The position numbers were made by a program, and so were the translations under genes. Positions 17,626 through 26,900 of a stretch of 64,000 nucleotides of DNA are shown here, piece after piece; within the stretch, counting starts at the first letter, position 1, and each line of letters begins with the position of its first letter. The DNA comes from Pseudomonadota bacterium (GTDB lineage Bacteria; Desulfobacterota; Desulfobacteria; Desulfobacterales; Desulfolunaceae): positions 32,528-96,527 of the forward strand of contig JAHIRD010000145.1 of the NCBI GenBank assembly GCA_018818835.1, read 5' to 3'. The notes below the pieces were generated by a model. That model was not told the origin of the DNA. It searched no databases and worked only from the letters and a program-made list of their open reading frames with translations.

Positions 17626-18576
17626 TTAAATACTGTGAATTTTGATATCAAGGCTGTAGTCGCCTCGTTTTGGACCAGATTCAATCCGTGTATTTGCTTC
17701 AACGATACCCGAGCCTTTAAAAATAGCGATGGGCGAATAAAAATCCATATCATCAAGACGCACACCAATTTTGAGGCTGTCAATAAGCAGTTTATCCTTG
17801 CTTGATACAATGAGACTTAGGACGTTGCCGGCTTGAAAGCTGACATCAAGTTCCACATGTTCTCCTTGTTTAGGGCCATGATTAAATCGAATGCCGATGG
17901 ATGTAATGTCAATGATATCCTCATCGTCCTGATCCATAAAACTATTTCCCAAAAGGCCGGTGTCTTCTTCTTTTTCTTTATCTTCGATATCAACATCGGT
18001 ATCCAGGCTTATGGACAAACCTTTTTTTGTGATGATATCCTGAAGAAACTGTTTGACAATAAGTCCTTTATCATTGGGGAAAAAGTTCTTGTTCATCCAC
18101 TGGTGGTACTGGGTCACCGCATCATCTAAAGACGAAACCTCAATAATACACTTCAGAGAATTTTTGGCCGCTGGGACACAGACCGAATCAATCCGTATCA
18201 ACTGATTGAATTCTTTGATCGCACGTTTGTACTGGCCAAATTTTGCAAGAGTAATGGCGCTTTTCAATGACTTGACAACATCATTGTCCTTTTTTTCTTC
18301 GGGTGTAAAAAGCTTTTTGATGAGGTCTTGTACTTTAGGTGAAACTTCAGGTGTGCTTGAGGATTTATCCCATCTGACAATCCCGGTGTCCAGTGTGCTT
18401 ATTTTTTTAGTGATGGCATTGATCAAACTTTTCCGATTGGGGATCTGTTCATTGTTTTGAATAAGTTTAATGGCCTCAAGGTATTTACTTTTCGATTCCT
18501 TAAGAAGACGCTGTGATTTATAAAGGTCTGCTTCTTTTAAAAGCGACTTGACTCTATCCTTAATACTCATTGACAT
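17626..18576 (-). CDS. TPR-like N-terminus with beta-rich C-terminal domain, unknown
   Basis: A 316-aa protein not assigned to a family. The N-terminal half is helical and repeat-like (LKEADLYKSQRLLKESKSKYLEAIKLI; LAKFGQYKRAIKEFNQLIRIDS), consistent with two or three TPR units. An acidic linker (DVDIEDKEKEEDTG) leads to a beta-rich domain of about 100 residues (ITSIGIRFNHGPKQG; LIVSSKDKLLIDSLKIGVRL), which could be a degenerate PilZ or a ligand-binding fold. The first half recalls the TPR-like N-terminus of the PilB-type protein at 4004-6379. It is the first gene of the minus-strand cluster, so its promoter should lie in 18577-18926. Confidence 0.6.
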   Translation of the reverse strand: MSMSIKDRVKSLLKEADLYKSQRLLKESKSKYLEAIKLIQNNEQIPNRKSLINAITKKISTLDTGIVRWDKSSSTPEVSPKVQDLIKKLFTPEEKKDNDVVKSLKSAITLAKFGQYKRAIKEFNQLIRIDSVCVPAAKNSLKCIIEVSSLDDAVTQYHQWMNKNFFPNDKGLIVKQFLQDIITKKGLSISLDTDVDIEDKEKEEDTGLLGNSFMDQDDEDIIDITSIGIRFNHGPKQGEHVELDVSFQAGNVLSLIVSSKDKLLIDSLKIGVRLDDMDFYSPIAIFKGSGIVEANTRIESGPKRGDYSLDIKIHSI

Positions 18577-18926
18577 CCTCGATAAGATTTTTCAACACCC
18601 CTGGTCAAGTTGTATTTTGTAAACGGTTAAACCATGATTTTCCGTAATTTTAAAAAAGGGAAACTCCCGTGCAATCTATCAAAACAAGATGTGAAATACA
18701 ATCAATAGTTTAACATATTACTCACATAAATGGTCAATAAATTATTTCACAGGATTCCTTTTATGCGTTATTCTGCATCAGAATATTAAAATCGTTAATA
18801 ATTGACACGTGTGAAGCGATTAAGCCTTGAGCCTGTTTAATATCTGGAATATTATTGTTTATACAAATTATGTCAACCACTAAATAGAATGCATCTTTAA
18901 AAAATCAAATCAGGTGAAACACACAT
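18577..18926. other. divergent intergenic region
   Basis: About 350 AT-rich bases separate the minus-strand signalling cluster from the plus-strand hypothetical gene. It must carry promoters in both directions. I see a TTGACA near 18802 but no convincing -10 at the right distance, and no long inverted repeat, RNA gene or small ORF that I would support. Confidence 0.4.
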
Positions 18927-19493
18927 ATGATGATAAAAAAGCGTTTTATTGAAAAGATATTCTTTTTTATTTTCATTCATTCAATATTTCTGATGCTCTC
19001 ACCTTCTGATTTTATTTATGCTGATGAACATAGCATCCTTTATATTCGGTCAGATATTAAAACTGTCAATGGGCATGAAATTGAAGCCAAGCTTATGATG
19101 CTGCCTGCTGCCATGGAAGAATTCAGGATGTCGTCCTTCAAACGCTACAAAATCCATGGGGTATGTTCCCAAGATGCCAAACCCGATCCCTTGTCCGCAG
19201 CCAAACACAATGCGTTTTTGGACCTTCTTCGATTATCGGGGATCAAATCGATTCGGAATCACAGCGAATCTCGGAATGCAATGATTCACGATGAATCTAT
19301 CTTAAGTTTTGAAGGGTTTATTAAAACCCCTTATACAATTTTATCCCAGGGGTTTAATCGTGAAAACCAGGCCTTTGAAATCGAAATAGACGTTTATTTT
19401 GCCCCCCTGGCTTACCCTTCAAAATGGTCATTCCATTATTTTAAAAAAAAGCTTTATGATACACTCAAGAACATGGTATCGGTGTTCCTGTAG
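18927..19493 (+). CDS. exported hypothetical protein
   Basis: A 188-aa protein with an N-terminal signal: basic MMIKKRFIEK, a hydrophobic core (IFFFIFIHSIFLMLS) and a likely cleavage after YADE or nearby. The mature part contains ILYIRSDIKTVNGHEIEAKLM and a Cys-containing segment (HGVCSQDAKPDPLSAAKHNAFLD) typical of periplasmic proteins with alternating strands and helices. No family is recognised. AGGTGA precedes the tandem ATGs. It stands alone between the signalling cluster and tex, and nothing in the neighbourhood suggests its role. Confidence 0.65.
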   Translation: MMIKKRFIEKIFFFIFIHSIFLMLSPSDFIYADEHSILYIRSDIKTVNGHEIEAKLMMLPAAMEEFRMSSFKRYKIHGVCSQDAKPDPLSAAKHNAFLDLLRLSGIKSIRNHSESRNAMIHDESILSFEGFIKTPYTILSQGFNRENQAFEIEIDVYFAPLAYPSKWSFHYFKKKLYDTLKNMVSVFL

Positions 19494-19581
19494 CTGTATC
19501 AGAACATAATGTAACATCATTGTGACAACCATGTATCTTGCTTCAATCTTATATTAAACCTCGGGATACCATAATTACGCC

Positions 19582-21861
19582 ATGAATAATCAACACATAA
19601 AAAAGATATCCGAAGAATTATCCATCGTTGAAAGGCAGGTGTCCGCCGTGGTGGAACTGCTTATGCAGGATGCCACCGTCCCCTTTATTGCCCGCTATCG
19701 AAAAGAAGCCACAGGCAGTCTGGACGAGGTGGCTATCACCGATATAAGAAACAAACTCACCCAACTTCAGGAACTGAAGGCCAGGAAAGAAACCATTGTC
19801 AGATCCCTTGAAAAACAAGGTGTTCTGGACGAAGAACTTACATTTAAAATTGATCAGTCCCAAACCCTTGTGGAGCTTGAAGACCTCTACCTTCCCTTTA
19901 AACCCAAGCGAAGGACCCGTGCCACCATTGCCAAGGAAAAAGGTCTTGAGCCACTGGCCATGCTTATCTTTGAGCAAACAGGCAGCCCCGTTATCCAAGC
20001 TGCTCAGACCTTCATCAATCCAGAAAAAAGTGTGAACACCATAGAGGATGCCTTGGGTGGTGCACGGGACATACTTGCCGAAATGATCAATGAAACCCCT
20101 CGGGCTCGTTCGGAGCTCCGGCACTTATTCATGGAAAAAGGGGTGATATCAAGTACGGTCGTTGTCGGCAAAGAGGATGAAGGGAAAAAATTCAAGGATT
20201 ATTTCAACTGGCAGGAGCCAGTAAAAACAGCCCCTTCCCATCGAATTCTCGCCATGAGGCGGGGAGAAAAGGAAAATATTCTTAATTTCACTATAGCACC
20301 GCCTGAAGATCAATCCATTTCGATTCTGAACGCCCTGTTTATCAAAGGGAAAGGCGATGATTCAGCCCAGGTGGAATTGTCGGTTAAAGACAGTTACAAA
20401 CGCCTCCTTTCGCGATCCATGGAAACTGAAACACGTCTGGCCCTCAAAGAAAAAGCTGATAAAGACGCTATTTTCGTATTTTCAGAAAACCTTCGTCAAC
20501 TGTTATTGTCCCCTCCCCTTGGTGCTAAACGGGTCCTGGGCATTGATCCGGGGTTTAGAACCGGGTGTAAAATGGTGTGTCTGGACCGGCAGGGTAAACT
20601 TCTTCACCATGATACAATCTATCCGAACATGAATGAAAAAAATGACCGCGACGCCGAACAGAAACTTCTCTTTCTGGTTGAGAAATTCGACATTGAAGCC
20701 ATTGCAATCGGTAATGGTACCGGCGGACGTGAAACGGAAACCTTTGTCAAAAAAATCCCTTTCAATAAAAAAATCAGCGTGATTGTCGTCAATGAAAGCG
20801 GTGCATCCATCTATTCAGCATCAGACGTTGCACGGGAAGAATTCCCTGATCTTGATCTTACAATCAGGGGGTCTGTATCCATTGGTCGACGGTTGATGGA
20901 CCCCTTGTCAGAACTTGTTAAAATAGACCCCAAGTCCATCGGTGTGGGGCAATACCAGCACGATGTGGATCAAAATGATTTGAAACAGGCCCTGGATGAC
21001 AGTGTCATCCATTGTGTCAATGCCGTTGGGGTGGATATAAACAGGGCCAGCGCACAACTTTTAACGTATGTGTCGGGCCTGGGCCCGGTCCTTGCGAAAA
21101 ATATTGTTCATCACAGAGATGAAAATGGCCCATTCAAAAACCGGAAACAACTGACCAAGGTGCCAAGACTTGGACCAAAAGCATTTGAACAATGTGCCGG
21201 TTTTTTGCGTATCCCTGACGGCCAGGTGGCACTTGATAGAAGTGCGGTTCATCCTGAAAGTTACCATATTGTTGACCTCATGGCCAAGGATCTTCAGTGC
21301 AGTATCGATGATTTAATGGCACAAAAATCCTTGAGGGATAATATTAATATTAGCGTGTATGTAACTGAAAAAACAGGAATTCCAACATTAAATGATATTG
21401 TCGCAGAACTTGCAAAACCCGGGCGTGACCCAAGAAAGGAATTCCAGGAATTTTCCTTTGCCACGGGAATCGAAAAAATATCCGACCTTGAACCGGGTAT
21501 GAAAATCCCGGGGATTGTTACGAATGTCACGGCATTTGGTGCCTTTGTCGATGTTGGCGTGCACCAGGACGGTCTTGTTCATATCAGTGAACTTTCAGAC
21601 AGCTTTGTCAAAGATCCTGCATCCATCGTCAAGGTTAACCAGAAAGTTGACGTCCGGGTTCTGGAGGTGGATATCGACAGAAAACGAATTTCCCTGTCCA
21701 TGAAATCCACTGTGGAGAAACGTGATGGCACACACCAAACCTCACCAGCAACCAGGAAGCCTGCACCAAAAAAAATCACTGAACGCCCTGGGAAAAAAAA
21801 CGAGGCTAAACCGTCACCGTTTAACAACCCCTTTGCCAAACTGCTAAACAAGGACTCATAG
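19582..21861 (+). CDS. tex: Tex family RNA-binding transcription accessory protein
   Basis: A 759-aa cytoplasmic nucleic-acid-binding protein. Domain order matches Tex: N-terminal helical region (IARYRKEATGSLDEVAI), the YqgF/RNase H-like domain (KRVLGIDPGFRTGCKMVCLD; AIGNGTGGRETE), paired helix-hairpin-helix motifs (TYVSGLGPVLAKNIVHHRDE) and a C-terminal S1 domain (IPGIVTNVTAFGAFVDVGVH; DGLVHISELSD). The last 50 residues are a basic, Pro/Lys-rich tail. Tex influences transcription and toxin expression in Bordetella and others. It is followed 9 bases later by dtd, so the two are probably cotranscribed. Confidence 0.95.
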   Translation: MNNQHIKKISEELSIVERQVSAVVELLMQDATVPFIARYRKEATGSLDEVAITDIRNKLTQLQELKARKETIVRSLEKQGVLDEELTFKIDQSQTLVELEDLYLPFKPKRRTRATIAKEKGLEPLAMLIFEQTGSPVIQAAQTFINPEKSVNTIEDALGGARDILAEMINETPRARSELRHLFMEKGVISSTVVVGKEDEGKKFKDYFNWQEPVKTAPSHRILAMRRGEKENILNFTIAPPEDQSISILNALFIKGKGDDSAQVELSVKDSYKRLLSRSMETETRLALKEKADKDAIFVFSENLRQLLLSPPLGAKRVLGIDPGFRTGCKMVCLDRQGKLLHHDTIYPNMNEKNDRDAEQKLLFLVEKFDIEAIAIGNGTGGRETETFVKKIPFNKKISVIVVNESGASIYSASDVAREEFPDLDLTIRGSVSIGRRLMDPLSELVKIDPKSIGVGQYQHDVDQNDLKQALDDSVIHCVNAVGVDINRASAQLLTYVSGLGPVLAKNIVHHRDENGPFKNRKQLTKVPRLGPKAFEQCAGFLRIPDGQVALDRSAVHPESYHIVDLMAKDLQCSIDDLMAQKSLRDNINISVYVTEKTGIPTLNDIVAELAKPGRDPRKEFQEFSFATGIEKISDLEPGMKIPGIVTNVTAFGAFVDVGVHQDGLVHISELSDSFVKDPASIVKVNQKVDVRVLEVDIDRKRISLSMKSTVEKRDGTHQTSPATRKPAPKKITERPGKKNEAKPSPFNNPFAKLLNKDS

Positions 21862-21870
21862 ATTCCAAGC

Positions 21871-22311
21871 ATGAAAGCGTTGATCCAGCGTGTTAAAGAG
21901 AGCTCTGTCCAGGTTGATGGTATCCTTGTGGGGAAAATCGGAAAAGGTCTTCTCATCTTTTTAGGTGTGGGCCAGGATGATTCACCAAAAGATGCGGAAT
22001 ACCTTGCCAAAAAAATTCCCGATCTAAGAATTTTTGAAGACACGGATGGAAAAATGAACTGCTCCTTAAGGGATATTGAAGGCGAGATCCTGGTGGTCTC
22101 CCAGTTCACTCTTATGGGCGATTGCCGCAAAGGGCGTCGTCCATCCTTTACACGTGCGGCAAATCCAAATCTGGCCCACGGGCTTTACACATATTTTATC
22201 GATCTTTTGATCAAACAGAACATCATTATCCAGTCCGGACAATTTCAGGCAATGATGGAGGTCTCTCTCATCAACGACGGTCCGGTCACGCTCATTGTCG
22301 ACAGCCATTAA
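21871..22311 (+). CDS. dtd: D-aminoacyl-tRNA deacylase
   Basis: A 146-aa enzyme that hydrolyses D-amino acids, and mischarged glycine, from tRNA in the cytoplasm. It opens with [17 protein letters not shown] and carries the signature [17 protein letters not shown] and the Gly-cisPro chirality-checking motif in NDGPVT near the C-terminus, both diagnostic of DTD1. The full length fits the family (about 145-150 aa). It lies between tex and the aminopeptidase gene with short spacers. Confidence 0.95.
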   Translation: MKALIQRVKESSVQVDGILVGKIGKGLLIFLGVGQDDSPKDAEYLAKKIPDLRIFEDTDGKMNCSLRDIEGEILVVSQFTLMGDCRKGRRPSFTRAANPNLAHGLYTYFIDLLIKQNIIIQSGQFQAMMEVSLINDGPVTLIVDSH

Positions 22312-22340
22312 AAAAGACAATCCTGAACATAGAGGACGCC

Positions 22341-23753
22341 ATGAAAGATTTTAGCAAAAAAGAAATTGAAAACATCAAAACCCTCACAGAAAACAAACAG
22401 ACCCTGATCTGGGACAGTCTGAATCGAAAAGAAAAAGAATCGGTATTCATGTTTTCAGACGCATATAAGGATTTTCTCAGCCGGTGCAAAACAGAACGGG
22501 AAGCTGTTCTTTATATGATTGACAAGGCCAAACAATATGGGTTTGTTGATCTTGATTCAGAACAGTCACCCCATGGGAAATATTATAAAGTTTACCGCGA
22601 CAAGGTTGTTGCCTTGACGATATTCGGCAAGGAATCATTCGATAAGGGTTTTCGTATTATCGGTTCTCATATCGATTCCCCCCGTCTTGATCTCAAACAG
22701 AACCCCTTGTATGAAGAGGTGGATCTGGCCCTGATGAAAACCCATTACTATGGGGGAATTAAAAAATACCACTGGCTTGCCCGCCCTCTTTCCATGCATG
22801 GCTCCGTGGTTACCAAAGGCGGAAAACGTATTGATATTGTCCTTGGGGAAAAAGAATCGGAACCTGTTTTCACCATTTCAGATCTTCTGCCCCATCTGTC
22901 CAAGACTCAGACCGGTAAAAAATTATCCGAAGCCTTTGATGGTGAAAAATTAAATATTCTTGTGGGAAGCCTGCCCATTGGAGACGATAAAGTCAAAGAG
23001 CGCTTCAAGCTGGCTGTGCTTAAAGAGCTTTATGATCATTATCAGATCACAGAGGGGGATTTTATCAGTGCGGAGATTGAGTTGGTTCCTGCGGGTTCCG
23101 CCAGGGATGTGGGGTTTGACCGAAGTCTGATTGGAGCCTATGGACAGGATGATAGAATATGTGCATTCACATCATTTGAAGCCTTGCTGGAAACGAAAAA
23201 GCCCGAACATACGGCAGTAGGGCTGTTTTTTGACAAGGAAGAAATTGGAAGTGAAGGCAGCACAGGTGCTAAATCCCGTTTTTTTGAGGATTTTATTTCA
23301 GATGTCATTGAAAAACAAGAGGGACAGTCCACTGAAAGAATGCTCAGAAAGTCTCTGATCCAGTCACAGATGCTCTCTGCAGATGTCAATGCTGCCCTTG
23401 AGCCGGACTATCAGGAGGTACATGATAAGAAAAATGCCGCCAGACTGGGCTATGGAATATGCGTGACAAAATTTACAGGAACGGGTGGGAAGTCCGGATC
23501 AAGTGATGCCAGTGCAGAATATATGGGCGTGATCCGTGATCTGTTCGATAAAAACAACATCGTGTGGCAGACGGGTGAACTGGGTAAAGTGGATCAGGGC
23601 GGCGGTGGAACCATTGCAAAATTTCTCGCATCTTACGGCATGGAGATTGTGGACTGTGGCCCTGCACTTCTGTCCATGCATTCTCCCTTTGAGATAGCCA
23701 GTAAGGCCGATATTTATATGACATTTAAAGCTTACGCTGCTTTTTTTAAATAG
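22341..23753 (+). CDS. M18 family aminopeptidase
   Basis: A 470-aa metallo-aminopeptidase of family M18 (aspartyl/leucyl aminopeptidase type), expected to form large dodecameric shells and release N-terminal residues in the cytoplasm. The ATG at 22341 is chosen because AGAGGACG precedes it and the M18 N-terminus begins there; an in-frame start at 22122 would overlap dtd almost entirely. Metal and catalytic motifs: SHIDSPRLDLKQNPLYEE, FFDKEEIGSEGSTGA, SADVNAALEP and MHSPFEIASKADIYM. The C-terminal His/Asp ligands are intact as far as can be judged. Confidence 0.92.
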   Translation: MKDFSKKEIENIKTLTENKQTLIWDSLNRKEKESVFMFSDAYKDFLSRCKTEREAVLYMIDKAKQYGFVDLDSEQSPHGKYYKVYRDKVVALTIFGKESFDKGFRIIGSHIDSPRLDLKQNPLYEEVDLALMKTHYYGGIKKYHWLARPLSMHGSVVTKGGKRIDIVLGEKESEPVFTISDLLPHLSKTQTGKKLSEAFDGEKLNILVGSLPIGDDKVKERFKLAVLKELYDHYQITEGDFISAEIELVPAGSARDVGFDRSLIGAYGQDDRICAFTSFEALLETKKPEHTAVGLFFDKEEIGSEGSTGAKSRFFEDFISDVIEKQEGQSTERMLRKSLIQSQMLSADVNAALEPDYQEVHDKKNAARLGYGICVTKFTGTGGKSGSSDASAEYMGVIRDLFDKNNIVWQTGELGKVDQGGGGTIAKFLASYGMEIVDCGPALLSMHSPFEIASKADIYMTFKAYAAFFK

Positions 23754-23797
23754 TGCCCATCAATTTCCGGATGAACACGAAATAAGGCATCACTGAC

Positions 23798-25024
23798 ATG
23801 AAAAAGCATTTGCCCTTTGTCACAGGAATCTGTTTGATGGTCTTTTTTTCCATGGCCCGTATTACTCTTGCGGATTTCAAACATATTGATTCACTGATCG
23901 GATCCAATGATTCAGTGATTTTAATGTCGGACACAGATGAGTGTCTCTATGAAAAAAATGCCGAAAAAAAGTTGATCCCCGCTTCATCACTGAAGGTTCT
24001 CACGGCACTGTCCGCATTTCATTCCCTGGGTGATGATTTCCACTACAAAACGGAGTTTTATCTGGATGATCAACACAATCTCACCATTAAGGGTTATGGA
24101 GATCCTCTGCTTATTTCTGAAATTATTTCTGCCTATTGCGACAGTCTTTACCCCATTGTTCGTCAGATGACAAACGCCGTGAATGATATCCGTTTTGATG
24201 ACTCGTACTTTGGTATCATCACCATTCCCGGTGTAACTGCCGGATCACCCGAACCCTATGACGCAGCCAATGGTGCCCTTTGCGCCAATTTCAACACGGT
24301 CGCTTTTTTCACGGACAATCAGGGGAATCTGGTCAGTGACGAAGAACAGACACCTCTTCTGCCTTTTGTAATTAAACGGATACAATCATCCGGACTCAAA
24401 CAGGGACGGATTCGTTTGAATACCCATGAAAGCAGGCTGTATGCCGCTTATCTTTTCAAGTATTTTCTTGAAAAAAAAGGGCTTATCATCGGTGGAAAAA
24501 TCTGTGAAGCGTCTGTCCCCTCCCCGGACAGGGTATTGATTCATACATGTACCTCGCCTTACCCTTTGGACGAAATCATATCCAAGCTCCTTGAATTCTC
24601 AAACAATTTCATTGCAAACCAACTTTTTTTGACCATGGGAGCCCGGATCAAAGGTCCCCCGGCAAATCTTGATAAAGGCGTGGCCGCCCTTGTCAGTTAT
24701 GCTGGGTCACAAATGGACCCCAAAGAGGTTATCCTTTCGGAAGGTTCTGGATTATCACGAAAAAACAGAATTTCAGCCCGGAATATGGACCGCCTTCTCA
24801 AACAATTCCAGAGTCATCGTTTCCTTATGAAAAAAAAAGATGGCGTATACTATAAGACAGGGACTCTGGATGGGATATCCACCCGGGTCGGTTATTTTAC
24901 CGGGTTGGACAATCGGATTTACCGGTTTGTCGTATTTTGTAATACACCTGGAAAATCTTCGGAAAAAATCACCCATATGCTTTTTGATCGCCTTAAAAAA
25001 CAAAAAGGCCTGTCAATGGAATAA
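23798..25024 (+). CDS. dacB: D-Ala-D-Ala carboxypeptidase/endopeptidase, PBP4-like (S13)
   Basis: A 408-aa periplasmic penicillin-binding protein that trims or cleaves peptidoglycan peptides. It begins with a signal peptide (KKHLPFVTGICLMVFFSMARITLA). The three S13 active-site motifs are present: SxxK (Ser63-Ser-Leu-Lys66), SxN (FSNNFIANQLF) and KTG (YYKTGTLDG). The family usually has a large insert between SxxK and SxN, and the spacing here is consistent with that. It is convergent with folE2, and a hairpin overlaps its stop codon. Confidence 0.88.
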   Translation: MKKHLPFVTGICLMVFFSMARITLADFKHIDSLIGSNDSVILMSDTDECLYEKNAEKKLIPASSLKVLTALSAFHSLGDDFHYKTEFYLDDQHNLTIKGYGDPLLISEIISAYCDSLYPIVRQMTNAVNDIRFDDSYFGIITIPGVTAGSPEPYDAANGALCANFNTVAFFTDNQGNLVSDEEQTPLLPFVIKRIQSSGLKQGRIRLNTHESRLYAAYLFKYFLEKKGLIIGGKICEASVPSPDRVLIHTCTSPYPLDEIISKLLEFSNNFIANQLFLTMGARIKGPPANLDKGVAALVSYAGSQMDPKEVILSEGSGLSRKNRISARNMDRLLKQFQSHRFLMKKKDGVYYKTGTLDGISTRVGYFTGLDNRIYRFVVFCNTPGKSSEKITHMLFDRLKKQKGLSME

Positions 25025-25037
25025 GACAGACCTTTCT
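25004..25037 (+). terminator. hairpin at the end of the PBP4-like gene
   Basis: An 11-bp stem with one mismatch (25004-25014 with 25025-25035) and a 10-base loop spans the stop codon of the PBP4-like gene. The 3' side ends CCTTTCT, so the U-run is weak. The convergent folE2 stop lies 28 bases further on. It is probably an intrinsic terminator, possibly working for both genes. Confidence 0.5.
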
Positions 25038-25064
25038 ACTTCAGTTCACGTGGAGCGTATATCG

Positions 25065-25883
25065 TTATCGTTTGTTTTCCGGCATTTCACCACTGGTAAT
25101 GGACGCATAGGCACTGTGGTTGTGAATGGACTCAAAATTCTCGGCGCTGACTGAAAACCAGATGATATTATCATCTGAATTGAGTTCCTGTGCAATATCA
25201 CGAACAACGTCTTCAACAAATTTCGGATTATTATAGGCCTTTTCCGTGACGTATTTCTCATCCACACGTTTGAGAACAGAATACAGTTCACAGGATGCGG
25301 ACCTCTCCACAAGATCGATCATATCCTCAATCCAGATAAACTTGTTGAACCGTGTCAGCAGACGGACTTCCCCCCTCTGGTTATGGGCTCCGGCAACGCT
25401 GATTTCTTTAGAACAGGGGCATAACGATGTGATGGGCACCACAACTTCGGACACCAGATCAAGGTTGCCGTTTCTGTCACTGGTACCAGCAAAATTACAG
25501 GTATAGTCCACCAGCCCTGGAGACTTGCTCACAGGAGCTTTTTTTTCTATAAAATAGGGAAAGGTCATTTCCACATGGGAAGAGGCTGCATCCAGAATCG
25601 TTTTCATCTCTTCGAGAATAACCCCAAAGGTCTTGAGAGATACTTCGAACTGAAAGGTATGAAGCAGTTCGACAAAGCGGCTCATATGTGTCCCCTTGGA
25701 ATGATGGGGTAAATCAACATACATATTGATATTTGCCACGGTATATTGAAAACCCTTGTCCCTGTCTAACACTTTGATGGGATACTTGAGGTTTTTAATT
25801 CCAACCTGATCAATGGGTATGTTTCGAAAATCTTTTTGCTTTTGAATATCAATCATTTTTCCAACCATCCGTTTTTCGGTCAT
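25065..25883 (-). CDS. folE2: GTP cyclohydrolase FolE2 (type IB)
   Basis: A 272-aa enzyme that converts GTP to 7,8-dihydroneopterin triphosphate, the first step of folate and queuosine synthesis, without the zinc requirement of FolE. Recognised by the family blocks DLPHHSKGTHMSRFVE, PCSKEIS, GAHNQRGEV and a C-terminal NFESIHNHSAYA. Start choice is uncertain: ATGs at residues 1 and 11 both lack a clear ribosome-binding site, and the family normally begins near IDIQKQKDFRN. It heads a minus-strand run but is probably transcribed with the downstream genes only if there is no terminator at 25004-25037. Confidence 0.93.
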   Translation of the reverse strand: MTEKRMVGKMIDIQKQKDFRNIPIDQVGIKNLKYPIKVLDRDKGFQYTVANINMYVDLPHHSKGTHMSRFVELLHTFQFEVSLKTFGVILEEMKTILDAASSHVEMTFPYFIEKKAPVSKSPGLVDYTCNFAGTSDRNGNLDLVSEVVVPITSLCPCSKEISVAGAHNQRGEVRLLTRFNKFIWIEDMIDLVERSASCELYSVLKRVDEKYVTEKAYNNPKFVEDVVRDIAQELNSDDNIIWFSVSAENFESIHNHSAYASITSGEMPENKR

Positions 25884-25915
25884 AGTAGATCATGTAAAAA
25901 AGCAAAGTTTTCTAC

Positions 25916-26647
25916 TTATGTCAATAAATAGTCTTCCCTAACCTTGGACATGGACCTAAAAATATTCCCTTTGATGTTCGGATTCATTGAGTATACCTGA
26001 TTTAGCAAATTTTTGATTTCACGTCGTTTTGAGCGGCTGGATGAGGGGCAGACATTGAAAAAAGGGGGAAACGTCTGTTGGGCGGCAAATTTCAGAACAT
26101 GGGACTCATCAACAAAGGCCAAAGGCCTTATGACTTTGAACCGGCCCTGGAACATGGACTGACAGGGCATCATGGTACTGATATGCCCCGAATAAAACAT
26201 ATTGATAAAAAGGGTTTCAATGATATCATCTTTTGTATGACCAAGGGCGAGTGTGCTGCAACCCAGTTCATCGGCAATTTCAAAAAGTCGTTTACGTCGA
26301 TGCCTGGAGCACAGGAAACATGGATTAACCTGATTACCCGGATCATGGGCACGAGGGCCATCATCGGTAATCTCAACCCGCAAGGTATATCCCAGGTCAT
26401 TGCAATATTCAGCAAGCCTGTCAGCATAGCTGTTTTCGAATCCGGGATCAATATAAACCGGTACCAGTGAATAGGTGACAGGGATCCTTTTCAATCGATG
26501 GTCAAGGATTGAAAGAAGGGTCATGCTGTCTTTTCCACCGGAAAGGCCCATAATAATCTTATCCCCATCATCTATCATGTGATATTGATGGATGGCCTTT
26601 CCGACAAGCCGGTTGATCAATGCATATGTTTTTGTTGTTCTTGACAA
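25916..26647 (-). CDS. TtcA-like tRNA 2-thiolation ATPase (PP-loop)
   Basis: A 243-aa PP-loop ATPase of the TtcA/TtuA group, which thiolates a tRNA base (2-thiocytidine 32 in the TtcA case). It shows the SGGKDSM PP-loop (IMGLSGGKDSMTLL), an N-terminal basic helix and two cysteine motifs: PCFLCSRHRRKRL mid-protein, and NVCPSSSRSKRREIK near the C-terminus. Two CxxC pairs plus a lone Cys usually hold a [4Fe-4S] cluster; here the second pair is not fully evident, so assignment between TtcA and the related TtuA type is uncertain. It lies 12 bases downstream of rpoZ. Confidence 0.85.
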   Translation of the reverse strand: MSRTTKTYALINRLVGKAIHQYHMIDDGDKIIMGLSGGKDSMTLLSILDHRLKRIPVTYSLVPVYIDPGFENSYADRLAEYCNDLGYTLRVEITDDGPRAHDPGNQVNPCFLCSRHRRKRLFEIADELGCSTLALGHTKDDIIETLFINMFYSGHISTMMPCQSMFQGRFKVIRPLAFVDESHVLKFAAQQTFPPFFNVCPSSSRSKRREIKNLLNQVYSMNPNIKGNIFRSMSKVREDYLLT

Positions 26648-26659
26648 GCTATGACACGA

Positions 26660-26869
26660 TTATTCATCCGAATCTTTGCCGGATAACTTAACATAAACTT
26701 TGCCCGCGGCAATTTCACGCAAAGCGGTAACAATGTCCTCATTCCCGGATGTTTTAACCAGGAATTCAGCTCCTTCACGTATTTGTCGAACACGTTTTGC
26801 AGCCATGTGAACAAGCATAAATCGATTGGGAATCTTGTCAAGACAGTCTTCTATTGTAACACGTGCCAA
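26660..26869 (-). CDS. rpoZ: RNA polymerase omega subunit (TTG start)
   Basis: A 69-aa omega subunit, small but within the family range. The conserved core ARVTIEDCLDKIPNRFMLV and AAKRVRQI is clear, followed by a short C-terminal Lys/Asp tail. The start is a TTG at 26869: the protein begins (M)ARVTIEDC like other omegas, and GGAGGT stands 7 bases upstream. A longer open frame reaches back to 27271, but it runs antisense-like through greA and has no omega homology. Between greA and the TtcA-like gene it probably forms one operon. Confidence 0.93.
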   Translation of the reverse strand: MARVTIEDCLDKIPNRFMLVHMAAKRVRQIREGAEFLVKTSGNEDIVTALREIAAGKVYVKLSGKDSDE

Positions 26870-26900
26870 AGGATGACCTCCGTTTTTTAGATTATATGTT

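Noticed and set aside
22122..22340. In-frame 5' extension of the M18 aminopeptidase
   Set aside because: It overlaps nearly all of the 3' half of dtd in another frame and lacks homology; the ATG at 22341 has a ribosome-binding site.
25884..25915. Riboswitch upstream of folE2
   Set aside because: The spacer to the neighbouring gene is only 32 bases, too short for a structured leader.
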